From Microbacterium sp. LWO13-1.2 (GTDB lineage Bacteria; Actinomycetota; Actinomycetes; Actinomycetales; Microbacteriaceae), in NCBI RefSeq assembly GCF_038397725.1, contig NZ_CP151634.1:2232001-2296000 (forward strand): 64,000 nt of DNA, read 5' to 3'. Positions 1 through 9,265 of this stretch are shown here, in pieces. Under the pieces are notes generated by a model. It searched no databases, was not told the DNA's origin, and was given only the letters and a program-made list of their open reading frames with translations. Position 1 is the stretch's first letter; each line of letters starts with the position of its first letter. The translations under genes and the position numbers were made by a program.

Positions 1-56
1 CGCCGTTCCGTGGCGCCGTCGCCGCCGTTGATCGAGGTTCCGCGAGGAGCCCGAAC

Positions 57-608
57 CTACTTCTTCTTGGACTTCTTCGGCATCCGGGAGACGAGTCGCC
101 GCGCGTCGACGGGCTTGCGTCGTCCTGCCTTCTTGCCCGCAGGCTTGCCGCCGACGTAGAGCCAGCCGAGAAGTTCCTCATCCTTCGACAGGCCGTGCGC
201 CTTCGCGACCGCCTTCGATCGTGTGGAGTGACCGGTGCGCCAGAAGACGCCCCAACCCGCGTCGTCCAGCAGCAGGCTCAGCATGTGCGCGACACCGGAG
301 GCCACGGCCTCCTGCTCCCAGCGGGGCACCTTGCTGCTCTTGCGGTAGCTGGCGACGACGGCGATCAGCAGCGGCGCACGCAGCGGCTTCGACGACGGCG
401 ACTTGTCGCCTTCGGCCTTCGCGATCGCCGCGGCCAGCACCTCGCGATCGGCGCCACGCAGTTCGATCAGGCGCCACGGGCGCAGCGAGGAGTGGTCGGC
501 GACGCGTCCGGCAGCGGCGACGAACGTCAGCAGCTCCTCGCGCGAGGGCGCATCGTCGGTGACCTTCGACCAGGACTGTCTTGTCCGGACGGCATCGAGA
601 ACACTCAC
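57..608 (-). CDS. Nitroreductase family protein
   Basis: Encodes 183 residues of a small nitroreductase-like flavoprotein. The N-terminus (VLDAVRTRQSWSKVTDDAP, then a loop ending SSLRPWRLIEL) has the FMN-phosphate-binding Arg/Ser pattern of the family. The C-terminal half holds a GVFWRTG segment and a late GWLYVGG strand, as in short nitroreductases. The C-terminus is a lysine/arginine tail. The GTG start overlaps the msrB stop as GTGA (605-608), so the gene is the second of a two-gene operon and is probably translationally coupled. A longer in-frame upstream extension exists but only covers msrB in another frame. Substrate unknown; oxidoreductase of the nitroreductase superfamily is the safe call. 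Confidence 0.8.
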   Translation of the reverse strand: MSVLDAVRTRQSWSKVTDDAPSREELLTFVAAAGRVADHSSLRPWRLIELRGADREVLAAAIAKAEGDKSPSSKPLRAPLLIAVVASYRKSSKVPRWEQEAVASGVAHMLSLLLDDAGWGVFWRTGHSTRSKAVAKAHGLSKDEELLGWLYVGGKPAGKKAGRRKPVDARRLVSRMPKKSKKK

Positions 609-1009
609 GACTCGTCCGGAGTGAAGTTCATCGCGATCGAGTTCATGCAGTAGCGGTCGCCGGTCGGTGTGCCGAACCCATCGGGGAACACGTGCCCGAG
701 GTGCGACCCGCAGTTCGCGCAGCGCACCTCGGTGCGCACCATGCCGAGCGTCGCGTCCTCGATAAGCTCGACCGCCTCCGGCCTGATCGACTCGTAGAAA
801 CTCGGCCAGCCGCATCCGGAGTCGAACTTGGTGCCGCTCTTGAACAGCTCCGCACCGCACGCGCCGCAGGTGTAGAGGCCTGAGCGCTTCTCGTCGAGCA
901 GCTCGCCCGTCCAGGCGCGTTCCGTCGCGGCCTGACGCAGCACCGCGTACTGCTGGTCGCCGAGCTCTCGGCGCCACTCGTCTTCGGTCTTGTCCACGCT
1001 GTACGGCAT
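605..1009 (-). CDS. msrB: Peptide-methionine (R)-S-oxide reductase MsrB
   Basis: 134 residues, normal full length for stand-alone MsrB. Reduces methionine-R-sulfoxide in oxidised proteins. Structural zinc ligands are visible as two CxxC pairs, Cys48/Cys51 (TCGACG) and Cys97/Cys100 (RCANCGSHLGHVF). The catalytic cysteine is Cys121 in GDRYCMNSIAMNF, and the GCGWPSF substrate loop is at 65-71. Cys66 in that loop is a plausible recycling cysteine. First gene of an operon with the nitroreductase downstream (4-nt overlap), a sensible redox-repair pairing. A GGAGGA Shine-Dalgarno lies just upstream of the ATG on the minus strand. Confidence 0.96.
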   Translation of the reverse strand: MPYSVDKTEDEWRRELGDQQYAVLRQAATERAWTGELLDEKRSGLYTCGACGAELFKSGTKFDSGCGWPSFYESIRPEAVELIEDATLGMVRTEVRCANCGSHLGHVFPDGFGTPTGDRYCMNSIAMNFTPDES

Positions 1010-1080
1010 GAGTCCTCCTGTGTCCCCTCTATTCTCTCGCGTCTGCGATCGTGGCGGGCCACGCGCGGGAGAATGGAACC

Positions 1081-2073
1081 ATGACGGATGCGGTGCGACT
1101 TCGCTACCTGCGGTTCGCGCAGGAGGAGGCGCCGGGCCGGAGCGAGTTGTACGCGGAGTGGGCGTCCGGTGTCGCCGCCGACGCGGAGGTACAGACCCTC
1201 CTCGCGCGGATCCCGGAGACCCGACGCCAACCTCCCCTGGTCTTCGCGGTCACGCGGATGCTCGGCGCCGCACTCACCGGCTACCCGGCCTGGCGCGCGT
1301 TCTTCCTCGACCACGCCGACGAGATCGTCGCGGAGTGCGGGCGGAGGCAGCTGCAGACCAATGAGCCGCTGCGCCTCGCGGCGTTGCTGCCGGTGCTGTC
1401 AGAGATCCCCGGCCCCATCGCGCTGCTCGAGTTGGGCGCGGCGGCTGGGCTCTGCCTGTATCCGGACCGGTATTCCTACCGCTTCACCGCCGAGGACGGA
1501 TCGCTCCGCGCGGCGCTCGATCCCGAGGACGGTCCGTCTTCCGTGGTGCTGGAGAGTACGGTGACCGGCGCGCTTCCGACACTGCGGATGCCGGAGATCA
1601 TCTGGCGTGCCGGCATCGATCTTGCGCCGCTGGATGCCCGAGACGATCGTGATCGACGGTGGCTCCGAGGGTTGGTCTGGCCGGGGGAGGAGGGGCGTGA
1701 AGAGCGGATCGCGGCCGCCCTCGACATCGCTGCGTCCGATCCGCCGCTCCTGGTCGCCGGCGACGCCGGGGAGCGGCTGCGTGCGCTCGCCGGTGAAGCC
1801 CCGGCGGGGGCGACGCTGGTGATCAGCACGCCCGGCGTGCTCGTGCACATCCCGCGTGCCGACCGGCTCGCGCTCGTCCAGGACATCCGCCGGCTGCCTG
1901 CGAGATGGGTGACGATCGATCCTCCCGGCCTGCTCGACGTCTGGGAGCCTCCCGTTGACGCCGACACCTGGCCCGGCTTCGTCGTCGCCCTCGACGCCGC
2001 CGTCCGGGCGTCCGCCGACCCGTTGGGCCGCTGGTGGGAGTGGCGCGCGGGCCACGCCGCGGATTCGTCCTAG
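1081..2073 (+). CDS. DUF2332 domain-containing protein
   Basis: 330 residues. Recognised as the DUF2332 family, common in actinobacteria and of unknown function. Typical features are the N-terminal RYLRFAQEEAPGRSELY segment, the central LLELGAAAGLCLYPDRYSY motif (a glycine-rich loop resembling an AdoMet-binding motif, which is inference only), and a C-terminal LGRWWEWR. The ATG at 1081 is preferred because the conserved N-terminus begins there; an in-frame ATG at 1051 would add ten unconserved residues. The stop codon TAG (2071-2073) forms part of the -10 box of the next gene. Confidence 0.85.
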   Translation: MTDAVRLRYLRFAQEEAPGRSELYAEWASGVAADAEVQTLLARIPETRRQPPLVFAVTRMLGAALTGYPAWRAFFLDHADEIVAECGRRQLQTNEPLRLAALLPVLSEIPGPIALLELGAAAGLCLYPDRYSYRFTAEDGSLRAALDPEDGPSSVVLESTVTGALPTLRMPEIIWRAGIDLAPLDARDDRDRRWLRGLVWPGEEGREERIAAALDIAASDPPLLVAGDAGERLRALAGEAPAGATLVISTPGVLVHIPRADRLALVQDIRRLPARWVTIDPPGLLDVWEPPVDADTWPGFVVALDAAVRASADPLGRWWEWRAGHAADSS

Positions 2074-2076
2074 CCT
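2071..2076 (+). promoter_or_regulatory. -10 box of a leaderless promoter (DUF3263 gene)
   Basis: TAGCCT is followed by exactly six bases and then ATG at 2083. This fits the actinobacterial leaderless arrangement in which transcription starts at the first base of the start codon. The box overlaps the preceding stop codon. Confidence 0.6.
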
Positions 2077-2082
2077 GGAGTC

Positions 2083-2340
2083 ATGCTCGGAGACCTGACG
2101 GAGCGCGACCGCGCGATCCTCGCGCTCGAGGCCGCGTGGCCGCGACACGGTGGTGCGAAGGAAGAGGTCATCCGCACGCAGCTCGGGATGAGCGCTGCAC
2201 GGTACTACCAGCTGCTCACGCGACTGATCGATTCCGATGTCGCGCTGGAATACGATCCGATGCTGGTCCGGCGGCTGCGCCGCATCCGCGACTCGCGCGC
2301 CTCCCGTCGTGCCGCCCGGATTCCGGGTTTCGTGAGCTGA
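2083..2340 (+). CDS. DUF3263 domain-containing protein
   Basis: 85-residue actinobacterial DUF3263 protein. It begins LTERDRAILALEAAW and continues into a helix-turn-helix-like stretch (VIRTQLGMSAARYYQLLTRLID), so a small DNA-binding role is plausible but unproven. The C-terminus is basic (RRLRRIRDSRASRRAAR). It sits immediately before the LytR_C protein gene, a pairing seen in other actinobacteria. No Shine-Dalgarno is present; the start is fixed by the leaderless -10 box six bases upstream. Confidence 0.85.
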   Translation: MLGDLTERDRAILALEAAWPRHGGAKEEVIRTQLGMSAARYYQLLTRLIDSDVALEYDPMLVRRLRRIRDSRASRRAARIPGFVS

Positions 2341-2402
2341 ACGCGGAGGCTTCGCCCGATCGGGCGAGCCCTGCCCGATGCGGATTCGCAGACGGGTGCC
2401 GC

Positions 2403-2408
2403 TAACAT
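2403..2408 (+). promoter_or_regulatory. -10 box of a leaderless promoter (LytR_C gene)
   Basis: TAACAT, six bases, then GTG at 2415. Same geometry as the promoter at 2071, and it supports the GTG as the real start. Confidence 0.6.
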
Positions 2409-2414
2409 CGAGGG

Positions 2415-2981
2415 GTGCCCCAGCCCACTCGAGATCGCTTCGACGACGTTCCCCGTACCTCCGGACGCGTCGGAGCACACCGTGCCGAAGCCCCGGGCAT
2501 GAACGGATGGGTCGTGCTGCTGTGGTCGTTCGTCGCCGCACTGGTGCTCATCATCGGCGGCATCTTCGTCGCCCTGGTCATGATGGGTCGCATCACCCTC
2601 TTCCCCGAGGCTGAGCCGAGCGTCGCACCGACCCCGGTGGAGACCGGGATCGTCGACACGACCTATTCGGTGATGATTCTCAACGCGACCCCGGAGGAGG
2701 GTCTGGCCACGCAGATGCGGGAGACGCTGCTGAACAGCGGTTGGGCCGCGGACGTCGTCTACGCGACTGACAGCGACAGCCAGGATTTCCCCACGACCAC
2801 GGTCTACTACGTCGCAGACGACGACGAGCTCGCGGCGATCGGACTGGCCGGTCTGCTCGGCGGCGCCGAGGTGCAGCAGAGCGATGTCTACGCAGGGCTC
2901 AATGAGACGGACCAGAAGCAGCTGGCCGTCGTGATCGGGCTGGACCGTTCGACGGCGCCGCCCGAGACTCCTGCGGAGTAG
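2415..2981 (+). CDS. LytR C-terminal domain membrane protein
   Basis: 188 residues. A cytoplasmic N-terminus (about residues 1-28) is followed by one hydrophobic segment (about 31-56, MNGWVVLLWSFVAALVLIIGG onward), a Pro/Thr/Val linker, then an extracytoplasmic LytR_C-type domain (about 82-175; VMILNATPEEGLATQMRETL is the characteristic first strand and helix). LytR_C domains also occur at the end of LytR-CpsA-Psr wall-polymer ligases; the stand-alone membrane-anchored form here lacks the ligase domain. Function unknown, probably cell-envelope related. Located directly upstream of the groL promoter but separated from it by the CIRCE. Confidence 0.8.
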   Translation: MPQPTRDRFDDVPRTSGRVGAHRAEAPGMNGWVVLLWSFVAALVLIIGGIFVALVMMGRITLFPEAEPSVAPTPVETGIVDTTYSVMILNATPEEGLATQMRETLLNSGWAADVVYATDSDSQDFPTTTVYYVADDDELAAIGLAGLLGGAEVQQSDVYAGLNETDQKQLAVVIGLDRSTAPPETPAE

Positions 2982-3029
2982 CACCCTCCACGCAGCTTGC
3001 ACTCGAAGGGGTCGAGTGCCAGAATGGCG

Positions 3030-3056
3030 TTAGCACTCTCTCAGTCTGAGTGCTAA
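3030..3056 (+). promoter_or_regulatory. CIRCE operator (HrcA binding site)
   Basis: Perfect TTAGCACTC (3030-3038), nine-base spacer, GAGTGCTAA (3048-3056). This is the canonical inverted repeat bound by the heat-shock repressor HrcA. It lies 36 bases upstream of the groL start. Confidence 0.97.
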
Positions 3057-4712
<1,656 letters not shown>

Positions 4713-4729
4713 GTCCCGCTTCCTCGCAC

Positions 4730-4763
4730 AGAAACGCCCCGGCCTCTCGGCCGGGGCGTTTCT
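4730..4763 (+). terminator. Hairpin terminator after groL
   Basis: Perfect 15-bp stem (AGAAACGCCCCGGCC / its complement) with a TCTC loop, containing a T-run in the descending arm. It lies between groL and the convergent WXG100 gene, so it may act in both directions. Confidence 0.88.
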
Positions 4764-4781
4764 GCGTTCCGCGGAGGGGGA

Positions 4782-5069
4782 TCAGCGGAACAGACTGGCC
4801 GAGTACTGGTCGGCGTCGGCGTACTGCATGGCGGCAGCGCCGAGGGCCGTGCCGATCGACTCCAGAACCTGCTCGACGTGCAGCTGCGCGCCGCGCCACT
4901 GCTCGCTGCAGGTCTGGAAAGCGGCCGATGCGCTGCCGGTCCACGATGACTGCAGCTGCCCGAGCTGAGCCATCAGGGTGGTGGACTCGCCCTGCAGGCG
5001 CGCCATGGTGGCGTGGGCCGCGCTGTTCGCGGCCTGCACGGCTTCGGTGTCGACGGTGAAGACGGACAT
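4782..5069 (-). CDS. WXG100 / EsxA-like protein
   Basis: 95 residues, the usual size for WXG100 proteins. Two predicted helices flank the W43-T44-G45 turn (LQSSWTGSASAAF). Near the C-terminus Y83-ADA-D87 fits the YxxxD/E export signal recognised by type VII (ESX) secretion. A GAGGAG Shine-Dalgarno precedes the ATG at 5069; a longer open frame starting at 5159 lacks support. Only one small WXG protein is present and no EccC, EccB or LXG toxin gene is nearby, so its secretion machinery must be elsewhere if it is exported. Cys54 could allow a disulfide-linked dimer (inference). Confidence 0.85.
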   Translation of the reverse strand: MSVFTVDTEAVQAANSAAHATMARLQGESTTLMAQLGQLQSSWTGSASAAFQTCSEQWRGAQLHVEQVLESIGTALGAAAMQYADADQYSASLFR

Positions 5070-5194
5070 GGGAACTCCTCTCGATGGAGTTCTGAACCTA
5101 TTCGTCGATCGCCCGCCGTCCCCACGGGTAATGGGGCGATCTCCACGGTCTGTGTGCAACCCGCGGGTTCGAGAAACGGTGCAGGAGGAGTGCG

Positions 5195-6877
5195 CTACAG
5201 GTCGAGCCGGTCCAGCGGCTGCGTGTCCTCCATCAGGTGCGCGGGCGTCGCTCTGGCCGGCGCCAGGGGCAGGGTGACCGTGAAGGTGGCGCCGCCGCCT
5301 GCCGTCTCGGAGACGGCGACCGAACCATGCAGCGCCTTGACGATCGATGCGACGATCGCCAGGCCCAGGCCGGCGCCACCGGTCTCTCTGGCACGCGAGG
5401 TGTCAGCCCGCCAGAACCGCTCGAAGATCTGCTCGCGAATCTGCGGGGGAATGCCTTCGCCGTGATCGACGACCGCGATGCTGCCGGTCCCGCGCACGCG
5501 ATCCGTGTCGACGACGATCTCGATCGGGCCGTCCTCGGGGGAGAACCGGCGAGCGTTGCCGAGCAGGTTGGTCACCACCTGGCGCACCTTGTTCTCCTCG
5601 CCCAGCACGATCGGCGGCGTGCGCACGGGAAGGTCGGCCGACTCGGTGAAATCGATCGCCGGCACCGCATCAGCGGAGCCGCGCGGTTTCCTGCGGAGTC
5701 GGGCGAGGGTGGCGCCCGCGAGCCCGCGGGGTGCTGCCGAGTGCGCGTCCGGGCGTACCGTGACGGTGTACGTCGGTGGTGCGGATGCCGCCTTCCCCGT
5801 GAGGTCGACCACCGTGACCGTCCGCCCTGGGGCGGCTGCACGCAGATCCAGGGCGGCGTCGCGGGCGATCGGCCGGAGATCGAGGGCTTCGATCTCCGGT
5901 TCGCGCTCCTCGTCCAGTCGGGCGAGTGCGAGGAGATCCTCGACGAGCACGCCCATCCGGATGGCCTCCTTCTCGATGCGCTCCATGGCGCGCGCGGTGT
6001 CCTCGTCGCCGCGGATCGCGCCCATCCGGTACAGCTCGGCATAGCCGCGGACGCTGACGAGCGGTGTGCGCAGCTCGTGGCTGGCGTCTCCGATGAAGCG
6101 GCGCATGTGCCGCACCGTGCGATCCCGTTGGGCGAGCGAGCCGTCGACGCGGTCGAGCATGGTGTTGATCGCGGCGTTGAGCCGGCCGACTTCCGTCGTC
6201 GGCTCGAGATCGGTGAGACGCTGGCTGAAATCACCGGCTGCGATCGACATCGCCGTCGATTCCACCTGGCCGAGTCGGCGGAACGTGAGGGTCACCAGCC
6301 CTCGCGTGAGCAGCGCCGCGAGGAAGATGGTGATCAGTGCGACGGTCGTGTAGATGCCGAAGTACTGTCCTATGATCCGGTCCACTTCGTCCAGCGGCAT
6401 CGCGACCAGCTGTACGCGAAGCGGGCCATCGTCACCCTGCACCACGGCGACCGCGGCGCGGAACGAGCTGCCCCCGTCTCCCGTGAGCGTGAACTTGCGG
6501 TCCAGGTCTGCCGTGGCGCGCTGCAGGGAGTACTTCGTGGGGAAGTTCGGCGAGGGGCCGTTCCCCGCCGTTGCCGCCAGCCGTCCTTCGTGGTCGTAGA
6601 CGGCGAAGGAGAAGTCGCGTGGTGTCTCCAGCTGCGTGTAGCTGGTCTGGCCGTCGGTGGTGACGACGTCGAAGTAGCGCCCGGTGATATCGCTGGAGAC
6701 CAGGGAAGGCAGCTGGGCGTCGATGTTCTCGATGAGGGAGTTGCGCAGCATCGGCACCGTTCCGATTCCCGCAAGGAGCAGGCCGAGGGCGAGCACCGCG
6801 ACGGTGACTCCGGTGACTTTCGCCCGCAGGCTGATGCGGCGCCACCAGTGGGTGACCGCGTCCGGCTGGTGTGCCAT
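5195..6877 (-). CDS. Sensor histidine kinase (HAMP-HisKA-HATPase)
   Basis: 560-residue membrane sensor kinase, partner of the response regulator immediately upstream in the same direction. Architecture: TM1 about 20-42, extracytoplasmic sensor about 43-170, TM2 about 172-193, HAMP about 195-247, then HisKA with phospho-accepting His267 (GDASHELRTPL). The HATPase follows, with N-box NLLGNARRFS, G1 DHGEGIP and G2 GGAGLGLAIV. An unusually long, Ala/Pro/Arg-rich insert of about 60 residues separates the dimerisation helices from the ATPase. The periplasmic domain gives no clue to the signal. Resembles TrcS/CutS-type kinases of actinobacteria, but orthology is not claimed. Confidence 0.92.
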   Translation of the reverse strand: MAHQPDAVTHWWRRISLRAKVTGVTVAVLALGLLLAGIGTVPMLRNSLIENIDAQLPSLVSSDITGRYFDVVTTDGQTSYTQLETPRDFSFAVYDHEGRLAATAGNGPSPNFPTKYSLQRATADLDRKFTLTGDGGSSFRAAVAVVQGDDGPLRVQLVAMPLDEVDRIIGQYFGIYTTVALITIFLAALLTRGLVTLTFRRLGQVESTAMSIAAGDFSQRLTDLEPTTEVGRLNAAINTMLDRVDGSLAQRDRTVRHMRRFIGDASHELRTPLVSVRGYAELYRMGAIRGDEDTARAMERIEKEAIRMGVLVEDLLALARLDEEREPEIEALDLRPIARDAALDLRAAAPGRTVTVVDLTGKAASAPPTYTVTVRPDAHSAAPRGLAGATLARLRRKPRGSADAVPAIDFTESADLPVRTPPIVLGEENKVRQVVTNLLGNARRFSPEDGPIEIVVDTDRVRGTGSIAVVDHGEGIPPQIREQIFERFWRADTSRARETGGAGLGLAIVASIVKALHGSVAVSETAGGGATFTVTLPLAPARATPAHLMEDTQPLDRLDL

Positions 6878-6959
6878 GCGGTCCTCCCGTATGCGACGTC
6901 GGCGGCCACCAGAGGCGGCGATGGGGCCACTGGCAGAGCGGCGATGGGTGCGGGTCGAG

Positions 6960-7652
6960 TCAGCCCGATTTGCCGACCTTCAGCATGTAGCCGAAGCCGC
7001 GCTTGGTCTGGATGAGCGACTCCTCGGTGTGCGGGTCGATCTTGCGGCGAAGGTAGGAGATGTAGCTCTCCACGATGCCGGCGTCGCCGTTGAAGTCGTA
7101 CTCCCAGACGTGATCGAGGATCTGCGCCTTGGAGAGCACCCTGTTCGGGTTGAGCATCAGGTAGCGCAGCAGCTTGAACTCGGTCGGACTCAGCTCGATC
7201 GGTTCCTTGCCGACGTGGACATCATGCGTGTCCTGGTCCATCGAAAGCTCGCCGGCGCGGATGATCGACTCCTCATCGGCCTGCATGGTGCGCCGCAGGA
7301 TCGCCTGCGCCCTCGCCACGATCTCGTCGAGGCTGAACGGCTTCGTGACGTAGTCGTCGCCGCCGGCATTCAGGCCTTCGATCTTGTCGTCGGTGCCGTC
7401 CTTGGCGGTGAGGAAGAGGATCGGCGCGGTGAAACCGGCGCCGCGAAGGCGCTTGGTGACGCTGAAGCCGTTCATGTCCGGCAGCATCACGTCGAGGATG
7501 ATGAGGTCGGGTTCCTCCTCCAGCACCGCCGAGATGGTGGCGGCGCCGTTGGCGACCGTCTTCACCGAGAATCCGGCGAAGCTCAGTCCGGTCGAGAGGA
7601 GGTCGCGGATGTTGGGTTCGTCATCGACGACCAGGATGCGCGCTGCTGTCAT
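6960..7652 (-). CDS. OmpR/PhoB-family response regulator
   Basis: 230 residues. The receiver domain (1-120) has acidic pocket D10/D11, phospho-acceptor D54 (LIILDVMLP), switch T82 and K104 (VTKPF). The C-terminal winged-helix effector domain (about 133-228) has the conserved LSPTEFKLLRYLMLNPNRV and RGFGYML motifs. The kinase gene follows after an 82-base gap on the same strand. A CATAAT box six bases before the ATG suggests a leaderless transcript, possibly the start of the two-gene operon. Confidence 0.95.
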   Translation of the reverse strand: MTAARILVVDDEPNIRDLLSTGLSFAGFSVKTVANGAATISAVLEEEPDLIILDVMLPDMNGFSVTKRLRGAGFTAPILFLTAKDGTDDKIEGLNAGGDDYVTKPFSLDEIVARAQAILRRTMQADEESIIRAGELSMDQDTHDVHVGKEPIELSPTEFKLLRYLMLNPNRVLSKAQILDHVWEYDFNGDAGIVESYISYLRRKIDPHTEESLIQTKRGFGYMLKVGKSG

Positions 7653-7709
7653 GTCCCCATTATGGTGACTTCCGTGATGAGCGGGCTGATTATCTGCCGG
7701 AGCGGCGGT

Positions 7710-8246
7710 TCATGCACGTAGCGCGGCGGTGACGGCCTGCGTGATCGCCGCCTCGATCGGCGCCTCCGGATCCACAGTGATGCGGTGCAGCAGGAGCCCG
7801 TCGCCGGTCGCCATCAGGAAGGCGGTATGCGCCGCTGCGGCCTCGCCTCCGAGTTCGTTGAGGATGCCGCGCACCCACTGCTCCATGCCCGCACGCTGCG
7901 CCCTCAATGGGCCGGCGGCGTCTTCGTCGGCTTCGAGGAACAGGGCGTAGCGCGCACGCGTCCTGGCCGCGAGCGGCCCGGATTGGGCCTCGATCATCCG
8001 CGTCAGTGCGCCGATGAGCTGCTCCCGACTGTGGATCTCCGGGATGCCGGCGTCCGCTCGCTCCTGTACGGCCATCCACTCGATCACGCCGGCGAGCAGT
8101 GCCGCGCGGGTGCGGAAGTGATTCGAGGTCGATCCGGGCGGGAGGGACGCGGCGGCATCCACGCGTCCATGGGTGAGCGCGCGCACTCCTTCGGTTCCGA
8201 CGAGGGTCACCGCGGCATCCAGGGCGCGCTCTCGAGTGCTGCTCAC
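7710..8246 (-). CDS. TetR/AcrR-family transcriptional regulator
   Basis: 178 residues. The N-terminal HTH spans about residues 5-50 (RERALDAAVTLVGTEGVRALTHGRVDAAA, then LPPGSTSNHFRTRAALL, where TSNHF replaces the usual recognition-helix tail). The remainder is a helical ligand-binding/dimerisation domain. Divergently transcribed from the alpha/beta-hydrolase gene across a 107-base intergenic region that carries two similar inverted repeats, so it most likely represses both genes. The GTG start is supported by a TAGTCT box six bases upstream (8253-8258, minus strand), i.e. a leaderless promoter. Confidence 0.9.
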   Translation of the reverse strand: MSSTRERALDAAVTLVGTEGVRALTHGRVDAAASLPPGSTSNHFRTRAALLAGVIEWMAVQERADAGIPEIHSREQLIGALTRMIEAQSGPLAARTRARYALFLEADEDAAGPLRAQRAGMEQWVRGILNELGGEAAAAHTAFLMATGDGLLLHRITVDPEAPIEAAITQAVTAALRA

Positions 8247-8262
8247 GGTCCGAGACTATGCG

Positions 8263-8278
8263 CACTATGAAACTAGTG
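8263..8278. promoter_or_regulatory. Candidate TetR operator, copy 1
   Basis: CACTA-TGAAAC-TAGTG inverted repeat. It lies just upstream of the -10 box of the tetR gene, where a bound repressor would block the -35 region. Confidence 0.65.
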
Positions 8279-8285
8279 GCAAATC

Positions 8286-8301
8286 TACTATGAACGTAGT
8301 A
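8286..8301. promoter_or_regulatory. Candidate TetR operator, copy 2
   Basis: TACTA-TGAACG-TAGTA inverted repeat, the same half-sites and spacer length as copy 1 and 23 bp further on (about two helical turns). It abuts a TATTCT sequence (8300-8305) that may be the -10 box of the hydrolase gene. Confidence 0.65.
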
Positions 8302-8353
8302 TTCTGTGCTCAGGGCCGAACCGACCCGGACGTGCAGACGCGGAGGTCTCGTC

Positions 8354-9265
8354 ATGGACACACCGGCATTCCCGCAGGGATCCCTCCGAGGGACGTGGTC
8401 GCCCCCGTTGCCCGACGCGGACGGGTTCACGCATACGGTGGTCGAGACGCCGGGGCTGCGCACGCACGTCGCCGCCATCGGCGAAGGAGACGCCGTCGTG
8501 CTGCTGCACGGTTTCCCGCAGCACTGGTGGCAATGGCGGCTGATCGCCCCGACGATCGCCGCTCGGGGGTACCGCGTGATCTGTCCCGATCTGCGTGGTT
8601 CCGGGTGGTCCGAGGCCGACGACCCCGGTTTCGAGCGCGACTCTATCCGGCACGACCTGGAGTCGCTGCTCGACGCCCTGGGGATCGAAAGGGCCCACCT
8701 GATCAGCCACGACCTGGGCGCGGTCGTCGCAGGTCAGTTCGCTTACGCGCACCCCGAGCGGGTGCGCACAGCTGTGCAGATCGCGGTGCCACCGGGGTTC
8801 ATGGCGTTCACACCCCGGCTCCTGCCCGCGTTCGCGCACATGCCGCGGATGCTCATGCACCGCGAGGGCCAGTCGCTGGGCTGGCTGTTCGGTCCCCGAT
8901 ACGTCGCGCACCCGATGAGCGGCGCCACCGTCGACGCCTACCTGCGCGTGCAGCAGCGGCCTGAGGTGAGCCGCGCCGTGCGGGCGCTGTACCGCGGAAT
9001 GATCATTCCCGAGGTGCTCCGCCTCGCGCGGGGCACGTACAAGAGAATGCGGTTGCAGCCGCCGACGCTCGCCGTGTTCGGGCGGCACGACGGTCCGTTC
9101 ACCGAGACGCTCGTCCGCAGGATCTGCCGTGACCACGAACGGCGCGCCGAGCACTTCGAACTCGCCTTTGTCGAAGACGCGGCCCACTTCGTTACCGACG
9201 ACGCTCCGGCCGAGATCTCCGAACTCGCGTTGGACTGGTTCGAGCGCGCGGACAGAGCGGCCTGA
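8354..9265 (+). CDS. Alpha/beta hydrolase, epoxide-hydrolase-like
   Basis: 303 residues. The oxyanion motif VVLLHGFPQHWWQWRL and the nucleophile elbow LISHDLGAVVAG use Asp rather than Ser, as in epoxide hydrolases and dehalogenases. A downstream acidic residue (FGRHDGPF) and the terminal VEDAAHFV histidine complete the triad. Start chosen at the ATG at 8354, preceded by GGAGG seven bases away; an in-frame codon at 8306 lies inside the promoter. Divergent from a TetR regulator with a shared operator region, so the gene is probably induced by its substrate or a related compound. Substrate unknown. Its stop abuts the convergent helicase stop (TGATCA). Confidence 0.88.
   Translation: MDTPAFPQGSLRGTWSPPLPDADGFTHTVVETPGLRTHVAAIGEGDAVVLLHGFPQHWWQWRLIAPTIAARGYRVICPDLRGSGWSEADDPGFERDSIRHDLESLLDALGIERAHLISHDLGAVVAGQFAYAHPERVRTAVQIAVPPGFMAFTPRLLPAFAHMPRMLMHREGQSLGWLFGPRYVAHPMSGATVDAYLRVQQRPEVSRAVRALYRGMIIPEVLRLARGTYKRMRLQPPTLAVFGRHDGPFTETLVRRICRDHERRAEHFELAFVEDAAHFVTDDAPAEISELALDWFERADRAA

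Noticed and set aside
1399..2541. 380-residue minus-strand frame across DUF2332, DUF3263 and the LytR_C gene
   Set aside because: Arg/Pro/Gly-rich, no family resemblance, conflicts with three recognisable plus-strand genes.
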